Assembly (NCBI GenBank): GCA_016931775.1
Contig: JAFGEC010000052.1
Span: forward strand, 1 to 38,856
Direction of reading: 5' to 3'
DNA from: Candidatus Zhuqueibacterota bacterium
GTDB taxonomy: Bacteria > Zhuqueibacterota > Zhuqueibacteria > Residuimicrobiales > JAFGEC01
DNA: 38,856 nucleotides
Shown here piece after piece: positions 1-7,928 of this stretch (position 1 is the first letter of the stretch; the number at the start of each line of letters is the position of its first letter). The notes beneath the pieces are model-generated. The model saw only the letters and a list, made by a program, of their open reading frames with translations. It was not told where the DNA came from and made no database searches. The position numbers and the translations under genes are program-made.

Positions 1-2238
1 TCACACCTTCTGCGTCCTCTTTTTTCCCGAATCGGCATAATAATAGGAATAATAACTCCGGTAATACCCATACCCCGCTCCAAGCTTGACGCCGTTTAAA
101 ATCGCCCCCAGAATCGGCGTGCGGCTGCGCTCCAGGCTGGTTAACGCTTCATTCACGATCCGCCGGTTGGTATCGGCGAACTTTATAATCAACGCCACAT
201 AACTCACTTTGGTGGCGAACAACACCGGATCGGTCACGACGGTCAGGGGCGGCGAATCGAATATCACCAGATCGAACTTTTTCTCCAAGCCTGCGATAAA
301 ATCGGTCATTTTCTGGCTGGCGATCATTTCAGCGGGATTGGGCGGAATGGTACCGCACGGAATAATGTACAAATTGGGAACATGTGTGGGAAACACCACC
401 TTTTCCAGCGTCAGATCCCGGACCAGGCAATCGGTTAATCCGGGCGATTTGTGCACGCTGAAGATCTGGTGCTGCCGGGGTTTTCTTAAATCACCGTCGA
501 CAATACATACCTTTTTACCCAGTTCGGCAAAACTGATGGATATATTGGCGCTGTTGAGGCTCTTGCCCTCGCCGGGCAGGGAGCTGGTTATTAATAACGA
601 TCTCAGAGGCTTATCCAGACTGGCGAACTGTATATTGCTGCGCAGTGTCCGATAAGTATCCACAATGGGATCGCGCGGTTTTAGCGAAGTCAGCAGATGA
701 TCGTGGAAGCCGTTTTCGTTCGACGACAGTTGCGGCATGGAGCCTTTTTTCTTTCTGATAATGGCCAGTTTTTGTTGCATATAACCGTTCTTGCCGCCTG
801 CAATCGTCGGGATCGATCCCATCAAAGAAAGTTTAAAATAGCGCTCAACGTCCTCCTTGCTGCGGATTGAATTATCCAGGTACTCGCTCACCAGGGCCAG
901 ACCAAATCCCAAACCCAATCCCAGCATCAGTCCGGTGAGGAGTTTTCGCCGGGTATTGATGGGAATAGGCTGTCTGGGAATGGTAGGAAAGTCGATAATC
1001 CGTATTCCCGCCGTGCTGGTGGCGGATTTAATACGGGCTTCCTCACCCTTTTCCAATAATATATTGAATAAATTCTCATAGACTTCCTTGGAACGCTGCA
1101 AGCGCGACATTTCCACGGATTTTTCCACGATCTGGGGATTTTTTTGCTGGTATTCCGCCAAAAGCCGCTGAAAGTAACGTTCACGGTTTTTCAGCATGTA
1201 AAGATTCAACTCTTCCCTGATGCGGCTGGCACGCAATTCCTCCCAAAGGGAGTTATCCATAACCGGTACGGTTTCCGTGGCCGTTCCCTGGGAGATCATG
1301 ATAGTATAAAGCTTGGTCCGGGCTTCTTCTATTCGTTGATCCAGCTCCTGTACCGGAACGCCGATTATTCCCGAACCGGCCATTGCGGAGCGCCGTTCCA
1401 TCAAACGGTCCAGTTCCTGACGGTAGAGCTTTGCTTCCGGTGATTCCATTTCGTTGATATCCGGTGTATTGGGTGCCTTGAGGTCCTTGAGCCGCCGGTC
1501 ATAGGCGGCGATATTCGCCTCGGCAAGCTCGCGTTCGGCCTGAACCTGTGAAAGATTGTGCTTGAGTTCCACCAGCATTTGCAGCAGTCCGCCTTCACCC
1601 TGATACGCCATTCCGCTGGATTCGTTGAACTTTTGCAGCTGACGCTCGGCATCTTCCAGTTTATCCCGTGAAACCTGTTTTTGTTTTTCAACATAATCGA
1701 TCACGTTACGGGTCTCTTCCAGTTCAATTTCCTGACAGCGCGTTTTAAACGCCCCCAGTGCAATATCGGCCATATGATAGACGATCAGCGGATCGTTGGC
1801 CATAGCGCTTAAATAATACAGCTCGGTTGTGGACGACGGTATAAGCGAAAGATTTTGTGCAAATGCCACGTAAATTTCTTCTTCACTTAAACCTGAATTG
1901 ATCCAGAATGTATCCAGTTTCGCTTCGCGCATCACCATTTCCAAAAAGGCGTGGCTTTTCAACAAAGCACGGTAAAATTCCAACGGCCTCGCCTGGCCGT
2001 CCTGGGCGAACGGATCCCAACGATTGAGCATATTATTAAGGCCCTGTTCGGGATTTTCAATAATAAAGGATGCCGAAGACATGTACATCGGCGGACGTGA
2101 AAAGGTATATATCGCGATCCCACAGAACACGACGGCGAATACGCCGATTATGATATATCTTCGCCGTATAACGATGTTGATATAATCCCTGAGGGTCCAT
2201 TCCTGAGGTTTTTGTGGATCAGCGTTTGGATTTGTCAT
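1..2238 (-). CDS. Wzc-type polysaccharide co-polymerase / BY-kinase (first of two)
   Basis: Inner-membrane co-polymerase and bacterial tyrosine kinase for exopolysaccharide chain-length control and export. The 745-residue protein is complete. It has an N-terminal Wzz domain with a first membrane segment at about residues 27-46, a long coiled-coil periplasmic part (about 170-400), and a second membrane segment at about 433-452 followed by the conserved SEYLDNSI. The cytoplasmic ATPase carries Walker A SSLPGEGKS (552-560), Walker A' IVDGD (579-583) and Walker B LVIFDSPP (657-664). The C-terminus is a tyrosine cluster (GYGYYRSYYSYYY, 723-734 region), the usual autophosphorylation tail. The ATG is preceded by AGGTGAG. 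It follows the second RiPP module and is probably partner to the Wza-type protein at 18360-19262. It differs clearly in sequence from the second kinase at 21351-23750. Confidence 0.93.
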   Translation of the reverse strand: MTNPNADPQKPQEWTLRDYINIVIRRRYIIIGVFAVVFCGIAIYTFSRPPMYMSSASFIIENPEQGLNNMLNRWDPFAQDGQARPLEFYRALLKSHAFLEMVMREAKLDTFWINSGLSEEEIYVAFAQNLSLIPSSTTELYYLSAMANDPLIVYHMADIALGAFKTRCQEIELEETRNVIDYVEKQKQVSRDKLEDAERQLQKFNESSGMAYQGEGGLLQMLVELKHNLSQVQAERELAEANIAAYDRRLKDLKAPNTPDINEMESPEAKLYRQELDRLMERRSAMAGSGIIGVPVQELDQRIEEARTKLYTIMISQGTATETVPVMDNSLWEELRASRIREELNLYMLKNRERYFQRLLAEYQQKNPQIVEKSVEMSRLQRSKEVYENLFNILLEKGEEARIKSATSTAGIRIIDFPTIPRQPIPINTRRKLLTGLMLGLGLGFGLALVSEYLDNSIRSKEDVERYFKLSLMGSIPTIAGGKNGYMQQKLAIIRKKKGSMPQLSSNENGFHDHLLTSLKPRDPIVDTYRTLRSNIQFASLDKPLRSLLITSSLPGEGKSLNSANISISFAELGKKVCIVDGDLRKPRQHQIFSVHKSPGLTDCLVRDLTLEKVVFPTHVPNLYIIPCGTIPPNPAEMIASQKMTDFIAGLEKKFDLVIFDSPPLTVVTDPVLFATKVSYVALIIKFADTNRRIVNEALTSLERSRTPILGAILNGVKLGAGYGYYRSYYSYYYADSGKKRTQKV

Positions 2239-2258
2239 TGGCTCACCTGATTTTTTTT

Positions 2259-2288
2259 AATATACAAAAAAAATCTTGATTATTTCAA
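2259..2288 (-). promoter_or_regulatory. candidate sigma-70 promoter for the first wzc
   Basis: On the minus strand, TTGAAA (2283-2288) and TATATT (2259-2264) are separated by 18 bp, with the predicted start a few bases before the ribosome binding site of the wzc at 2238. This would give wzc its own transcription start besides read-through from the RiPP genes. The -35/-10 match is by eye only. Confidence 0.38.
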
Positions 2289-2308
2289 GCTTTTCTTGAC
2301 CGCCCGTT

Positions 2309-2336
2309 AAAAATACGGCTCCTTGCGGCAAGACCG
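2309..2336 (-). terminator. weak terminator-like hairpin after the nucleotidyltransferase
   Basis: On the minus strand a GC-rich imperfect stem (GG-CTTG, loop CCG, CAAG-CC, with a bulge) is followed by a short T-run (2309-2314). It lies between the end of the nucleotidyltransferase gene and the candidate wzc promoter, so it may partly end the RiPP transcript. The stem is short and imperfect. Confidence 0.28.
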
Positions 2337-2422
2337 CGAATGGAACGGGGCTTTTCATCAGCGTTCATTTCATATATGAAGATACAATTTTCAAGCACTC
2401 AATAACCCAAGTCTATGCAGGT

Positions 2423-3637
2423 TTATTTTCTCCGCCGCCGCATCAGATCGGGAATATATTTAAACGCCAGCCGGAACGGCCGGATAAAAAACACGAACGG
2501 CCGGGGTAATGGAATGGATTGTTTATCTCGAATATTGGGCCGGACTTTATGGCCCAGCATATACATCATAACTTTGAATTTATCAGACCATTTTTCCATC
2601 ACCCTGACCTGATAGTAAAAACGCGGCGGATCGGTCCTCAGGGGATTGTCGTTTTCCCGATATACATCCCGCAAAAACAGATTTCTCATTACCTGGTTTT
2701 TCAAAGCACCGATCGTTTTGTCGGCCTTTACAAGTTGTTGTACACCATCCGGCAAAAATATATAAAACACCTCGTGCGCCAAATCAAGGCCCAGCAACGT
2801 CATTCGCAGCAAACCCTTTTTACGTGCCTCGCTCAATAATCTCGTCCAATCCAATACTGGATTTCGAGCGACCATCATGGCAATATCGGAAATCCAGATC
2901 ATTCTGTCCCAGCGATGCTGAGAACCGTGGACCGACAGCACGAGCAGCAGGTCCTCCGGCAAAAGATCCAAAAGCCTTGTATTGAAAAATTCAACCTGCC
3001 TCAGGTTGTCCTGTTTTTCCGCCAGAGAAAAAACACCTTCGTACCGGTTTTTTTTAAACACATCGGTATGCATTTCCACCGGTATACCGCTGCCGTTGCG
3101 TTGATAGGAAATATGATGGGGATTTAAATGCTCAAAACTCTCAACATCATTGCTGGGTATTTTCACATAATAGCCGTTTGACAGCATGATCCGTTTGACG
3201 TTTTCCTGATCCTTTTTGCAGATCAAAATATCCAGGTCCATGGATTGACGGTAGCCCATATGACCGTAGCAGGTTTCCGCCAGAAACGGGCCTTTAAAGG
3301 GAACAGCCAGAATACCGTTTTGCTTAAAAATATTCACCAAAAAAACCAGCTCCCGTGCTATGCGCATATTCTGCGCCGAGTGCCGGAAAAACCACTGCCG
3401 CATTTTCGATAAAAACAACTCGGGTACGATATTCCCGCCATGCTCGAAAATCTCCCGGTAGACAATGGGCAATACGCCATGATAATAGGAGCCGTCGAAC
3501 AGATATCCCCAATCCAGGTCCGGTTGCAATCGAGATTTAATGGATTCCGTCCACCTGTTGTCGACAAGATTACGCGTGCAATCGATGATCAAGCCGAGTT
3601 CAGGACGCAGGGTTTTAAGGTTCACGGTTTTTCTCAC
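2423..3637 (-). CDS. nucleotidyltransferase-fold protein (NTP_transf_5-like)
   Basis: Putative nucleotidyltransferase of the uncharacterised family often seen in RiPP (for example lasso peptide) clusters. The substrate is unknown. The motif is R130-x3-DLDILI, with acidic residues D134 and D136, after an FKG segment at about 115, as in the MNT/Pol-beta fold. I place the start at a GTG (3635-3637) that overlaps the TGA of the preceding radical SAM gene as GTGA, giving 404 residues. A longer reading from 3760 would run 126 nt inside the radical SAM gene and adds a Cys/Arg/Pro-rich segment that looks like an out-of-frame shadow. The tight overlap implies translational coupling with the radical SAM enzyme. 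It could tailor a peptide or prime a sugar; neither is shown. Confidence 0.7.
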   Translation of the reverse strand: MRKTVNLKTLRPELGLIIDCTRNLVDNRWTESIKSRLQPDLDWGYLFDGSYYHGVLPIVYREIFEHGGNIVPELFLSKMRQWFFRHSAQNMRIARELVFLVNIFKQNGILAVPFKGPFLAETCYGHMGYRQSMDLDILICKKDQENVKRIMLSNGYYVKIPSNDVESFEHLNPHHISYQRNGSGIPVEMHTDVFKKNRYEGVFSLAEKQDNLRQVEFFNTRLLDLLPEDLLLVLSVHGSQHRWDRMIWISDIAMMVARNPVLDWTRLLSEARKKGLLRMTLLGLDLAHEVFYIFLPDGVQQLVKADKTIGALKNQVMRNLFLRDVYRENDNPLRTDPPRFYYQVRVMEKWSDKFKVMMYMLGHKVRPNIRDKQSIPLPRPFVFFIRPFRLAFKYIPDLMRRRRK

Positions 3638-4761
3638 TTTACGGATTCCATCTCCATTTTGGCGGCACGTGCACGGGCGTGAGCGACGCGGCAGAAATAG
3701 TCCACCCAGGCATCCATCCGTCCGGTTTCCAGATGGGCATGGGCGGGGCACCACATACATAAATTAATGATCGTACATTGCCGGCACTTTTGCTGCAATT
3801 CGGGATCCTCCGACCGTATATTCCGGATTCGCGGCACAAAATCATACCACGCTTCTCTCAGAGTCCCCTGCCGCAGGTCATACAGCGTATCCGGATGCCA
3901 TAACGAAGAACATAACCTGAATTTGCCGTCATAGCTCACATGAAAGCTCTCACGGCCGGCGCCGCAATAAAACAGCCGTGTTTCCGTCTGATAAGAAGAA
4001 GAGGTCACACGAATACGGTTACATTCAATCTCCAGTTTACCGGCACGTTCGGGATCGGATTGCTCCAGTTCGACGATTTGCTCGGGCGTAAGTCGTTCGG
4101 TTTTTATTTGTTTATTCCGTTCCTCATCTCCGTCAAAACGCAGATGCAACAACGGATCGTAGCGAAAATATTCATCCGTATGCTGCCGGCAGAACTTTTC
4201 GATCAGCGGTATTTCGTGTATATTGGATTGAAGAGCCATGGCTTTAAATCGAAGACAAATGCCGCTTTCGGCCAGTTTATCCACGCCGCGGATAAACGCG
4301 TCGTACGAGCCGGGGCAGCCGGTTACACGTTCATAGGTTTCACGGGTCGCGCCGTAAACGGACACCTCCACCTCCCGGGGCGGAAAAGCGCGCAGCAGTT
4401 CTATATGCCGGTCGTCGACCAGTACGGCATTGGTAAAAAGCGAAACAAGCAAACCCTTTTTCTTCAAAATCATATAAATATCGGTGAAATCACGGCGCAA
4501 CAACGGTTCTCCGCCGGTTATCAGACACCATAAGGCGCCCAGTTCCACGGCGTCACCGGCCAGTTTATCGATCTCTGCGCCGGTCAGTTCCTTTTCCCTG
4601 GCCGACCTGTCACCGGGCGGTAAATTAATATAACAATGACGGCACCGGTTATTGCAGCGTGCCGTAATTTCCAGATCAAAGGAAAGCGGCACCCGCTTTT
4701 GTCTGGATTTACGCCACAAACCAAAGGACGGAAGCGGTAGTTTTTTAACGTTGTCTGTCAT
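3634..4761 (-). CDS. radical SAM/SPASM-like peptide-modifying enzyme
   Basis: Radical SAM enzyme, probably acting on the precursor peptides of the second module. The 4Fe-4S/SAM motif CxxxCxxC is at C36, C40 and C43 (CNNRCRHC), followed by the GGEP motif (TGGEPLLRRDF) near residue 90. The C-terminal region carries an auxiliary cluster pattern: a Cys in RLCSSLWHPD, then CRQC, CMWCP and a final YFCRVAH. It shares an internal block (LRFDGDEERNKQI...RLTPEQIVEL) and the Cys pattern with the enzymes at 6748-7926 and 9061-11016, so the three are paralogues within this locus. The ATG lies 17 nt inside the end of the S26-GNAT gene, so translation is coupled. The chemistry (thioether, C-C link, epimerisation) cannot be read from sequence. 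Confidence 0.85.
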   Translation of the reverse strand: MTDNVKKLPLPSFGLWRKSRQKRVPLSFDLEITARCNNRCRHCYINLPPGDRSAREKELTGAEIDKLAGDAVELGALWCLITGGEPLLRRDFTDIYMILKKKGLLVSLFTNAVLVDDRHIELLRAFPPREVEVSVYGATRETYERVTGCPGSYDAFIRGVDKLAESGICLRFKAMALQSNIHEIPLIEKFCRQHTDEYFRYDPLLHLRFDGDEERNKQIKTERLTPEQIVELEQSDPERAGKLEIECNRIRVTSSSYQTETRLFYCGAGRESFHVSYDGKFRLCSSLWHPDTLYDLRQGTLREAWYDFVPRIRNIRSEDPELQQKCRQCTIINLCMWCPAHAHLETGRMDAWVDYFCRVAHARARAAKMEMESVK

Positions 4762-5704
4762 ATTTTTTCACATAAACATGTCGTTTGACAGGTTTGAAAG
4801 ATGAAAAATCCCAATAATCGGAAAAAGGTAAAAATCCAAGCTGACGAAAATACAATCGCCTGAACAGATCGCGTGTATCCAAACTGATATACAGCGGCGT
4901 TTTTAACAGTTTATCAAACAATCTTTTGACGTGCATCCAAAACCGCCGTTCCACATCGGTACCCTGATACCGTAATTTCAAATCCGTTCCCACAATCCAC
5001 CAACCGGAAAATAATCCCGAGTGATTCTGATGCACAAGCGAAATGCGGCCGATTTGTGTATTTTCGGCATATGCAACGATTTTCAATTTTTTCAAGCTCT
5101 TTTCCACCGATGGATAATACCGGGTAAAATCTTCCGGGCTCATTTTTCGCATAAAGCGACTGGATTCCACAGGAAATTGAATATCCACTCTCAAAGAATA
5201 ATCGGCCGGACGACCGAATGACAGGAAAAAACGACAGGCCTCAAATCGGCGGAATAAAGAAAAAATCGAAGCAAGGTAAAACCGCCAGCGCGCCTGCAAA
5301 CGGTATTTCACTGCCAGTAAAAATCGTAAAAAACGCCCCGTGAAAGAACCGGATCTTTTGGTTTGTGGTACATCCCGGCCTTTTCGCTGAATCCGTGATA
5401 CAACACCGATAACATTTTCTTCAAATATTTTACCATCATCCTCCGTTTCGGTATTGTCCGCACGGGTCACGATATAGGGGATACCGTTTTCGGAACCTGT
5501 AAAAACGGTTCGATGCGAAAAAAGGGCATTCCCGCGCCGGAATACCACGATATCCCCCTGGAGTATATCCGTCATTTTTTTAGGTACAACGGTCAGCATA
5601 TCGCCCGGACAAATACACGGCAGCATACACGTTCCGCTGGACCGGAAGGATGCAATACCCTTTTCCACCAGAATCTCTTTCAACTCGAAAAGCTGAAGCA
5701 ACAT
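4745..5704 (-). CDS. S26-like peptidase domain fused to a GNAT-like acyltransferase domain
   Basis: The N-terminal part (about 1-110) has the layout of S26B signal peptidases: SGTCMLP (23-29), a CPGD turn, GDIVVF (50-55), SHR with H64, and RADN with D83. The residue at the catalytic serine position is a cysteine (C26), whereas the other S26 protein in this window keeps Ser. The C-terminal part (about 205-319) looks like a GNAT fold: an IGRISL strand, then GWWIVGTDLKLRYQGTDVERRF, which matches the usual acyl-CoA-binding strand and loop, and a closing LYFRQLGFLPF. The middle has a hydrophobic, basic stretch (FLRFLLAVKYRL) but no clear signal peptide. It follows the twin precursors and overlaps the next radical SAM gene. 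It may process leaders and acylate a product, or the peptidase half may be non-catalytic. The frame is open upstream to 5812 but has no usable start codon. Confidence 0.65.
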   Translation of the reverse strand: MLLQLFELKEILVEKGIASFRSSGTCMLPCICPGDMLTVVPKKMTDILQGDIVVFRRGNALFSHRTVFTGSENGIPYIVTRADNTETEDDGKIFEENVIGVVSRIQRKGRDVPQTKRSGSFTGRFLRFLLAVKYRLQARWRFYLASIFSLFRRFEACRFFLSFGRPADYSLRVDIQFPVESSRFMRKMSPEDFTRYYPSVEKSLKKLKIVAYAENTQIGRISLVHQNHSGLFSGWWIVGTDLKLRYQGTDVERRFWMHVKRLFDKLLKTPLYISLDTRDLFRRLYFRQLGFLPFSDYWDFSSFKPVKRHVYVKKYDRQR

Positions 5705-5957
5705 CCCGGTATCGTTTTGTTGCGACGCTTCGTTCAGTCCGGGTGGATTTGGTTTTCCGGATCTATTTTTGGGTGTATGGGTCGTATCGATACTAAGATC
5801 CGGCGCTGCAATTCAAGGGTATTTTCATGAAACAAAAAACTCATTTTATATAAATGAAATAACGTCCGGCAACCAGAGAGGAATAACAGAACATCAAAAG
5901 CGTTCTATAAATAACTGACTTTGCACAAGCACGTTATTTCCCGACAAATATTTCCTT
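5705..5957. other. 253-bp gap between second precursor and S26-GNAT gene
   Basis: No convincing gene. A perfect 10-bp inverted repeat (GAAATAACGT at 5856-5865 and ACGTTATTTC at 5931-5940) encloses 65 bp. A minus-strand ORF of 36 codons (5734-5844) exists but lacks a ribosome binding site and recognisable features. The gap may carry processing or attenuation structure separating precursor and enzyme expression. Confidence 0.4.
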
Positions 5958-6143
5958 TTACGACGTCGATTTTACCACGCACTGCGGTGTACAAGTAGCG
6001 TCAACCATACAGCGATTGACACCGATGAACGGTCCGGTATCGCCGGGCACGCCGCCCAATGATTTACATGCAGCCAGTACGGATTCTTCAGCTTTACCTC
6101 GGACCAATACGACCAATTCCGGTTTTTGCCAACGTTTACTCAT
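5958..6143 (-). CDS. RiPP precursor peptide, second module, copy 2
   Basis: A 61-residue small protein, sister of the one at 6222-6404. The N-terminus has the motif RWQKPEL, followed by a leader identical to its sister from K7 to G30, then a divergent C-terminal part. Cysteines are C26, C45, C51 and C55; the tail CTPQCVVKSTS is nearly shared. The start has a strong ribosome binding site (AGAGGAGG). Both lie directly after PqqD and a radical SAM gene, the normal place for a substrate. I do not know a named family for it. The cysteines are candidates for thioether or other radical cross-links, and the single arginine in the core (R44) is absent from the sister. Confidence 0.8.
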   Translation of the reverse strand: MSKRWQKPELVVLVRGKAEESVLAACKSLGGVPGDTGPFIGVNRCMVDATCTPQCVVKSTS

Positions 6144-6185
6144 TTTATAATCCTCCTCTAAAAAAATTGCTTCTCAATTGATGCG

Positions 6186-6216
6186 AAAAACAAAACAACA
6201 GGCGTTCATCAACGCC
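6186..6216 (-). terminator. intercistronic hairpin with U-rich tail between the twin precursors
   Basis: On the minus strand a perfect 6-bp stem with a 4-nt loop, GGCGTT-GATG-AACGCC (6201-6216), is followed by a T-rich run (6186-6200). It lies 5 nt after the stop of the first precursor. It can act as a partial terminator or 3' end stabiliser, raising the amount of the upstream precursor and PqqD message relative to downstream genes. Confidence 0.5.
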
Positions 6217-6221
6217 CACAC

Positions 6222-6404
6222 TTATGAAGTCGCTTTAACCACACACTGCGGCGTACAATCCGCGATCATGCACAAAGAAACCAGTGTTGCCGGCCCATTA
6301 TCACCGGGTCCGGCACCGAGAGACTTACATGCCGCCAACACGGATTCTTCGGCCTTGCCCCTCACCAGTACCACAAGTTCCGGTTTGTCCCATTTTCTTT
6401 TCAT
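6222..6404 (-). CDS. RiPP precursor peptide, second module, copy 1
   Basis: A 60-residue small protein with KWDKPEL at the N-terminus. An amphipathic leader (VVLVRGKAEESVLAACK) is shared exactly with the sister at 5958-6143, and a variable Gly/Pro-rich core precedes a conserved CTPQCVVK end. Cysteines are C26, C45, C50 and C54. A good ribosome binding site (AGAGGAGAA) precedes the ATG. In the 23 codons P8-G30 the two sisters differ at 15 codons, all synonymous, which shows this is a selected protein and not a chance ORF. It lies 12 nt downstream of PqqD. The likely role is substrate of the adjacent radical SAM enzymes, possibly also of the methyltransferase, before export. Confidence 0.85.
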   Translation of the reverse strand: MKRKWDKPELVVLVRGKAEESVLAACKSLGAGPGDNGPATLVSLCMIADCTPQCVVKATS

Positions 6405-6416
6405 GGTTGTTCTCCT

Positions 6417-6722
6417 CTAATTGGCTGTTTTGACAATTTGCCTTGTCAGTAATTCCTGCACTAAATTTTTTACATCGATTTTAATCTCGTCGACTGAATG
6501 ATCGTAGTCACTGCTCAATTCCTGCGCAACCTGGTTCAAATTTTTTGTTCCGTCCAACCGGTCCCAGATATCACGTCCCGTTTCATTCAAGGTGAACAGC
6601 TCATCATCCGAATCGCCTACACCGCTGGCCAGCGGAACGATGACCAATTCACCGTCAATATCCCGGGCGACAATTTTATCGGAAGGAACATAAATTGATT
6701 CCATATTGATGGTTGATGCCAT
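6417..6722 (-). CDS. PqqD-like peptide chaperone (RiPP recognition element)
   Basis: A small PqqD-family winged-helix protein that in RiPP pathways binds the leader peptide and presents it to the radical SAM enzyme. The family signature is visible as LFTLNETGRDIWDRLDG, then a region of the type NLNQVAQELSSDYD, and an amphipathic helix DEIKIDVKNLVQELLTRQIV. I choose the ATG at 6720-6722 (101 residues) because AGGAGGAGG lies 5 nt upstream. A longer reading from a TTG at 6758 would add 12 residues and overlap the radical SAM gene. It sits between the radical SAM gene and the twin precursors. Confidence 0.87.
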   Translation of the reverse strand: MASTINMESIYVPSDKIVARDIDGELVIVPLASGVGDSDDELFTLNETGRDIWDRLDGTKNLNQVAQELSSDYDHSVDEIKIDVKNLVQELLTRQIVKTAN

Positions 6723-6747
6723 TTGCCTCCTCCTGTTGTTTAATCTT

Positions 6748-7926
6748 TTATCCACCAACAGCCTGCTTTTTTTGCAGGACCAGATTTATTCTTTTTTTCC
6801 AGTTGTCGACCTGCCATGCCCATTCGTTATCGTCGAGCAATCCCAAATAACGCGCTTCAGCATGGGCCACACGGCAATAATACTCGACAGGCCTGTCAAC
6901 GACACCGTGCTCCATCCAGGCCCTGGCAGGACACATTTCGCACAGCCGCCTGATAAAACACCGGGCACAGCGCTGCATATAATCCCGGTTATTCGCTTTC
7001 TGCATTCTTTTTTGAACAAAAAAACTCAAACCCTGTTTTAATGTATACTCGTTTAAATCATATACAAAATCCGGATGCCGCAACAATGTGCACATCTGCA
7101 GCCGGCCATAGGCATCGACACAACCGCTGTTCTCTCCTGCACTGCAAACGAATATTTTTTCTCCGGGCGGACCGCTGATTGCGGCAAGCAAACGTTGTTT
7201 AAACTGATCGTCATCAAAACTCGCTTTTTTTAACCGGACTATCTCCTGCGGTGTATATCGAAGTTTTTGAATCCTTTTGTTTTTTGCCGGATTATCACGC
7301 CGGGCTCTGAGATTGTAAAATATATTCAATGGCCTTTGATTGTTTTTTTCGTCCGTTCCGGTTGCGAATTCCTCCCATTCGGACTTGTTGGGCGGCAGCA
7401 AACTTGTCCTGACGACATACGGGATCCCATTCTCTTCCAGCAACCGCAGACCCTTTTCCGCCGCCTGATAAGATCCCTCAGTCAACGTTACCTCTTCATA
7501 AGACTGCCGGTGCCTGCCGTACATGGATACTTCGACCGGTTCAAGCGGCGGTATCTGTGCCAATAATTGCGCCCGCTTGGGTGTTAATAACGTCGCGTTG
7601 GTGAACAACACCACCTTGATACCGTGCCGCCGGGTATGAACATATATGTCCTCAAAATCATCGCGCAAAAGCGGTTCACCACCGGTCAACCTGATGCGCA
7701 GACACCCCAAAGCCGCTGCCTCGTCGATAATATCCAACACTTTTTTTGTGCTCATTTCCGCCGCTGCCGCTTTCCGATCGTTCTGCGGCCGGTTGATGTA
7801 ACAGTGAATACACCTGTTGTTGCAACGCTCCGTCAACTCGATGTCCAATTGACGCAAGAAATTCTTATCCTTTAGTACGGAAAAAAGACGACTCTTGCGC
7901 ACATATTTTGAGGTCGTTTTACTCAC
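6748..7926 (-). CDS. radical SAM/SPASM-like enzyme, probable PqqD partner
   Basis: A 392-residue radical SAM enzyme. The cluster motif is C35-x3-C39-x2-C42 (CNNRCIHC), followed by LTGGEPLLRDDF near 80-91. The C-terminal region has an auxiliary-cluster pattern: a Cys in FVCSAGENSGC, QMCTLL, CARC, CEMCPARAWMEHG and YYCRVAHA. It belongs with the radical SAM proteins at 3634-4761 and 9061-11016 by the shared middle block (here NLRARRDNPAKNKRIQ...RYTPQEIV) and Cys pattern. The start is a GTG 2 nt after the methyltransferase stop, with only a weak ribosome binding site, suggesting coupling. It is directly followed by PqqD and the two precursors, so it is the best candidate for the first modification of these peptides. 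Confidence 0.88.
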   Translation of the reverse strand: MSKTTSKYVRKSRLFSVLKDKNFLRQLDIELTERCNNRCIHCYINRPQNDRKAAAAEMSTKKVLDIIDEAAALGCLRIRLTGGEPLLRDDFEDIYVHTRRHGIKVVLFTNATLLTPKRAQLLAQIPPLEPVEVSMYGRHRQSYEEVTLTEGSYQAAEKGLRLLEENGIPYVVRTSLLPPNKSEWEEFATGTDEKNNQRPLNIFYNLRARRDNPAKNKRIQKLRYTPQEIVRLKKASFDDDQFKQRLLAAISGPPGEKIFVCSAGENSGCVDAYGRLQMCTLLRHPDFVYDLNEYTLKQGLSFFVQKRMQKANNRDYMQRCARCFIRRLCEMCPARAWMEHGVVDRPVEYYCRVAHAEARYLGLLDDNEWAWQVDNWKKRINLVLQKKQAVGG

Positions 7927-7928
7927 TT

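Noticed and set aside
209-655. Long plus-strand open frames opposite wzc and other genes
   Set aside because: They lie opposite well-supported minus-strand genes, have no family resemblance and no ribosome binding sites; treated as antisense shadows.
3638-3760. Longer N-terminus for the nucleotidyltransferase from an upstream ATG
   Set aside because: The added residues lie wholly within the radical SAM gene in another frame and look like shadow sequence; the GTGA overlap start is more natural.
5734-5844. 36-codon ORF before the S26-GNAT gene
   Set aside because: No ribosome binding site, no [KR]WxxPxL motif and no cysteine pattern, so not a third precursor.
6222-6404. Lipobox-like LAAC (residues 23-26) in the twin precursors
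   Set aside because: The preceding residues include R, K, E and E and give no hydrophobic signal-peptide core, so these are not lipoproteins.
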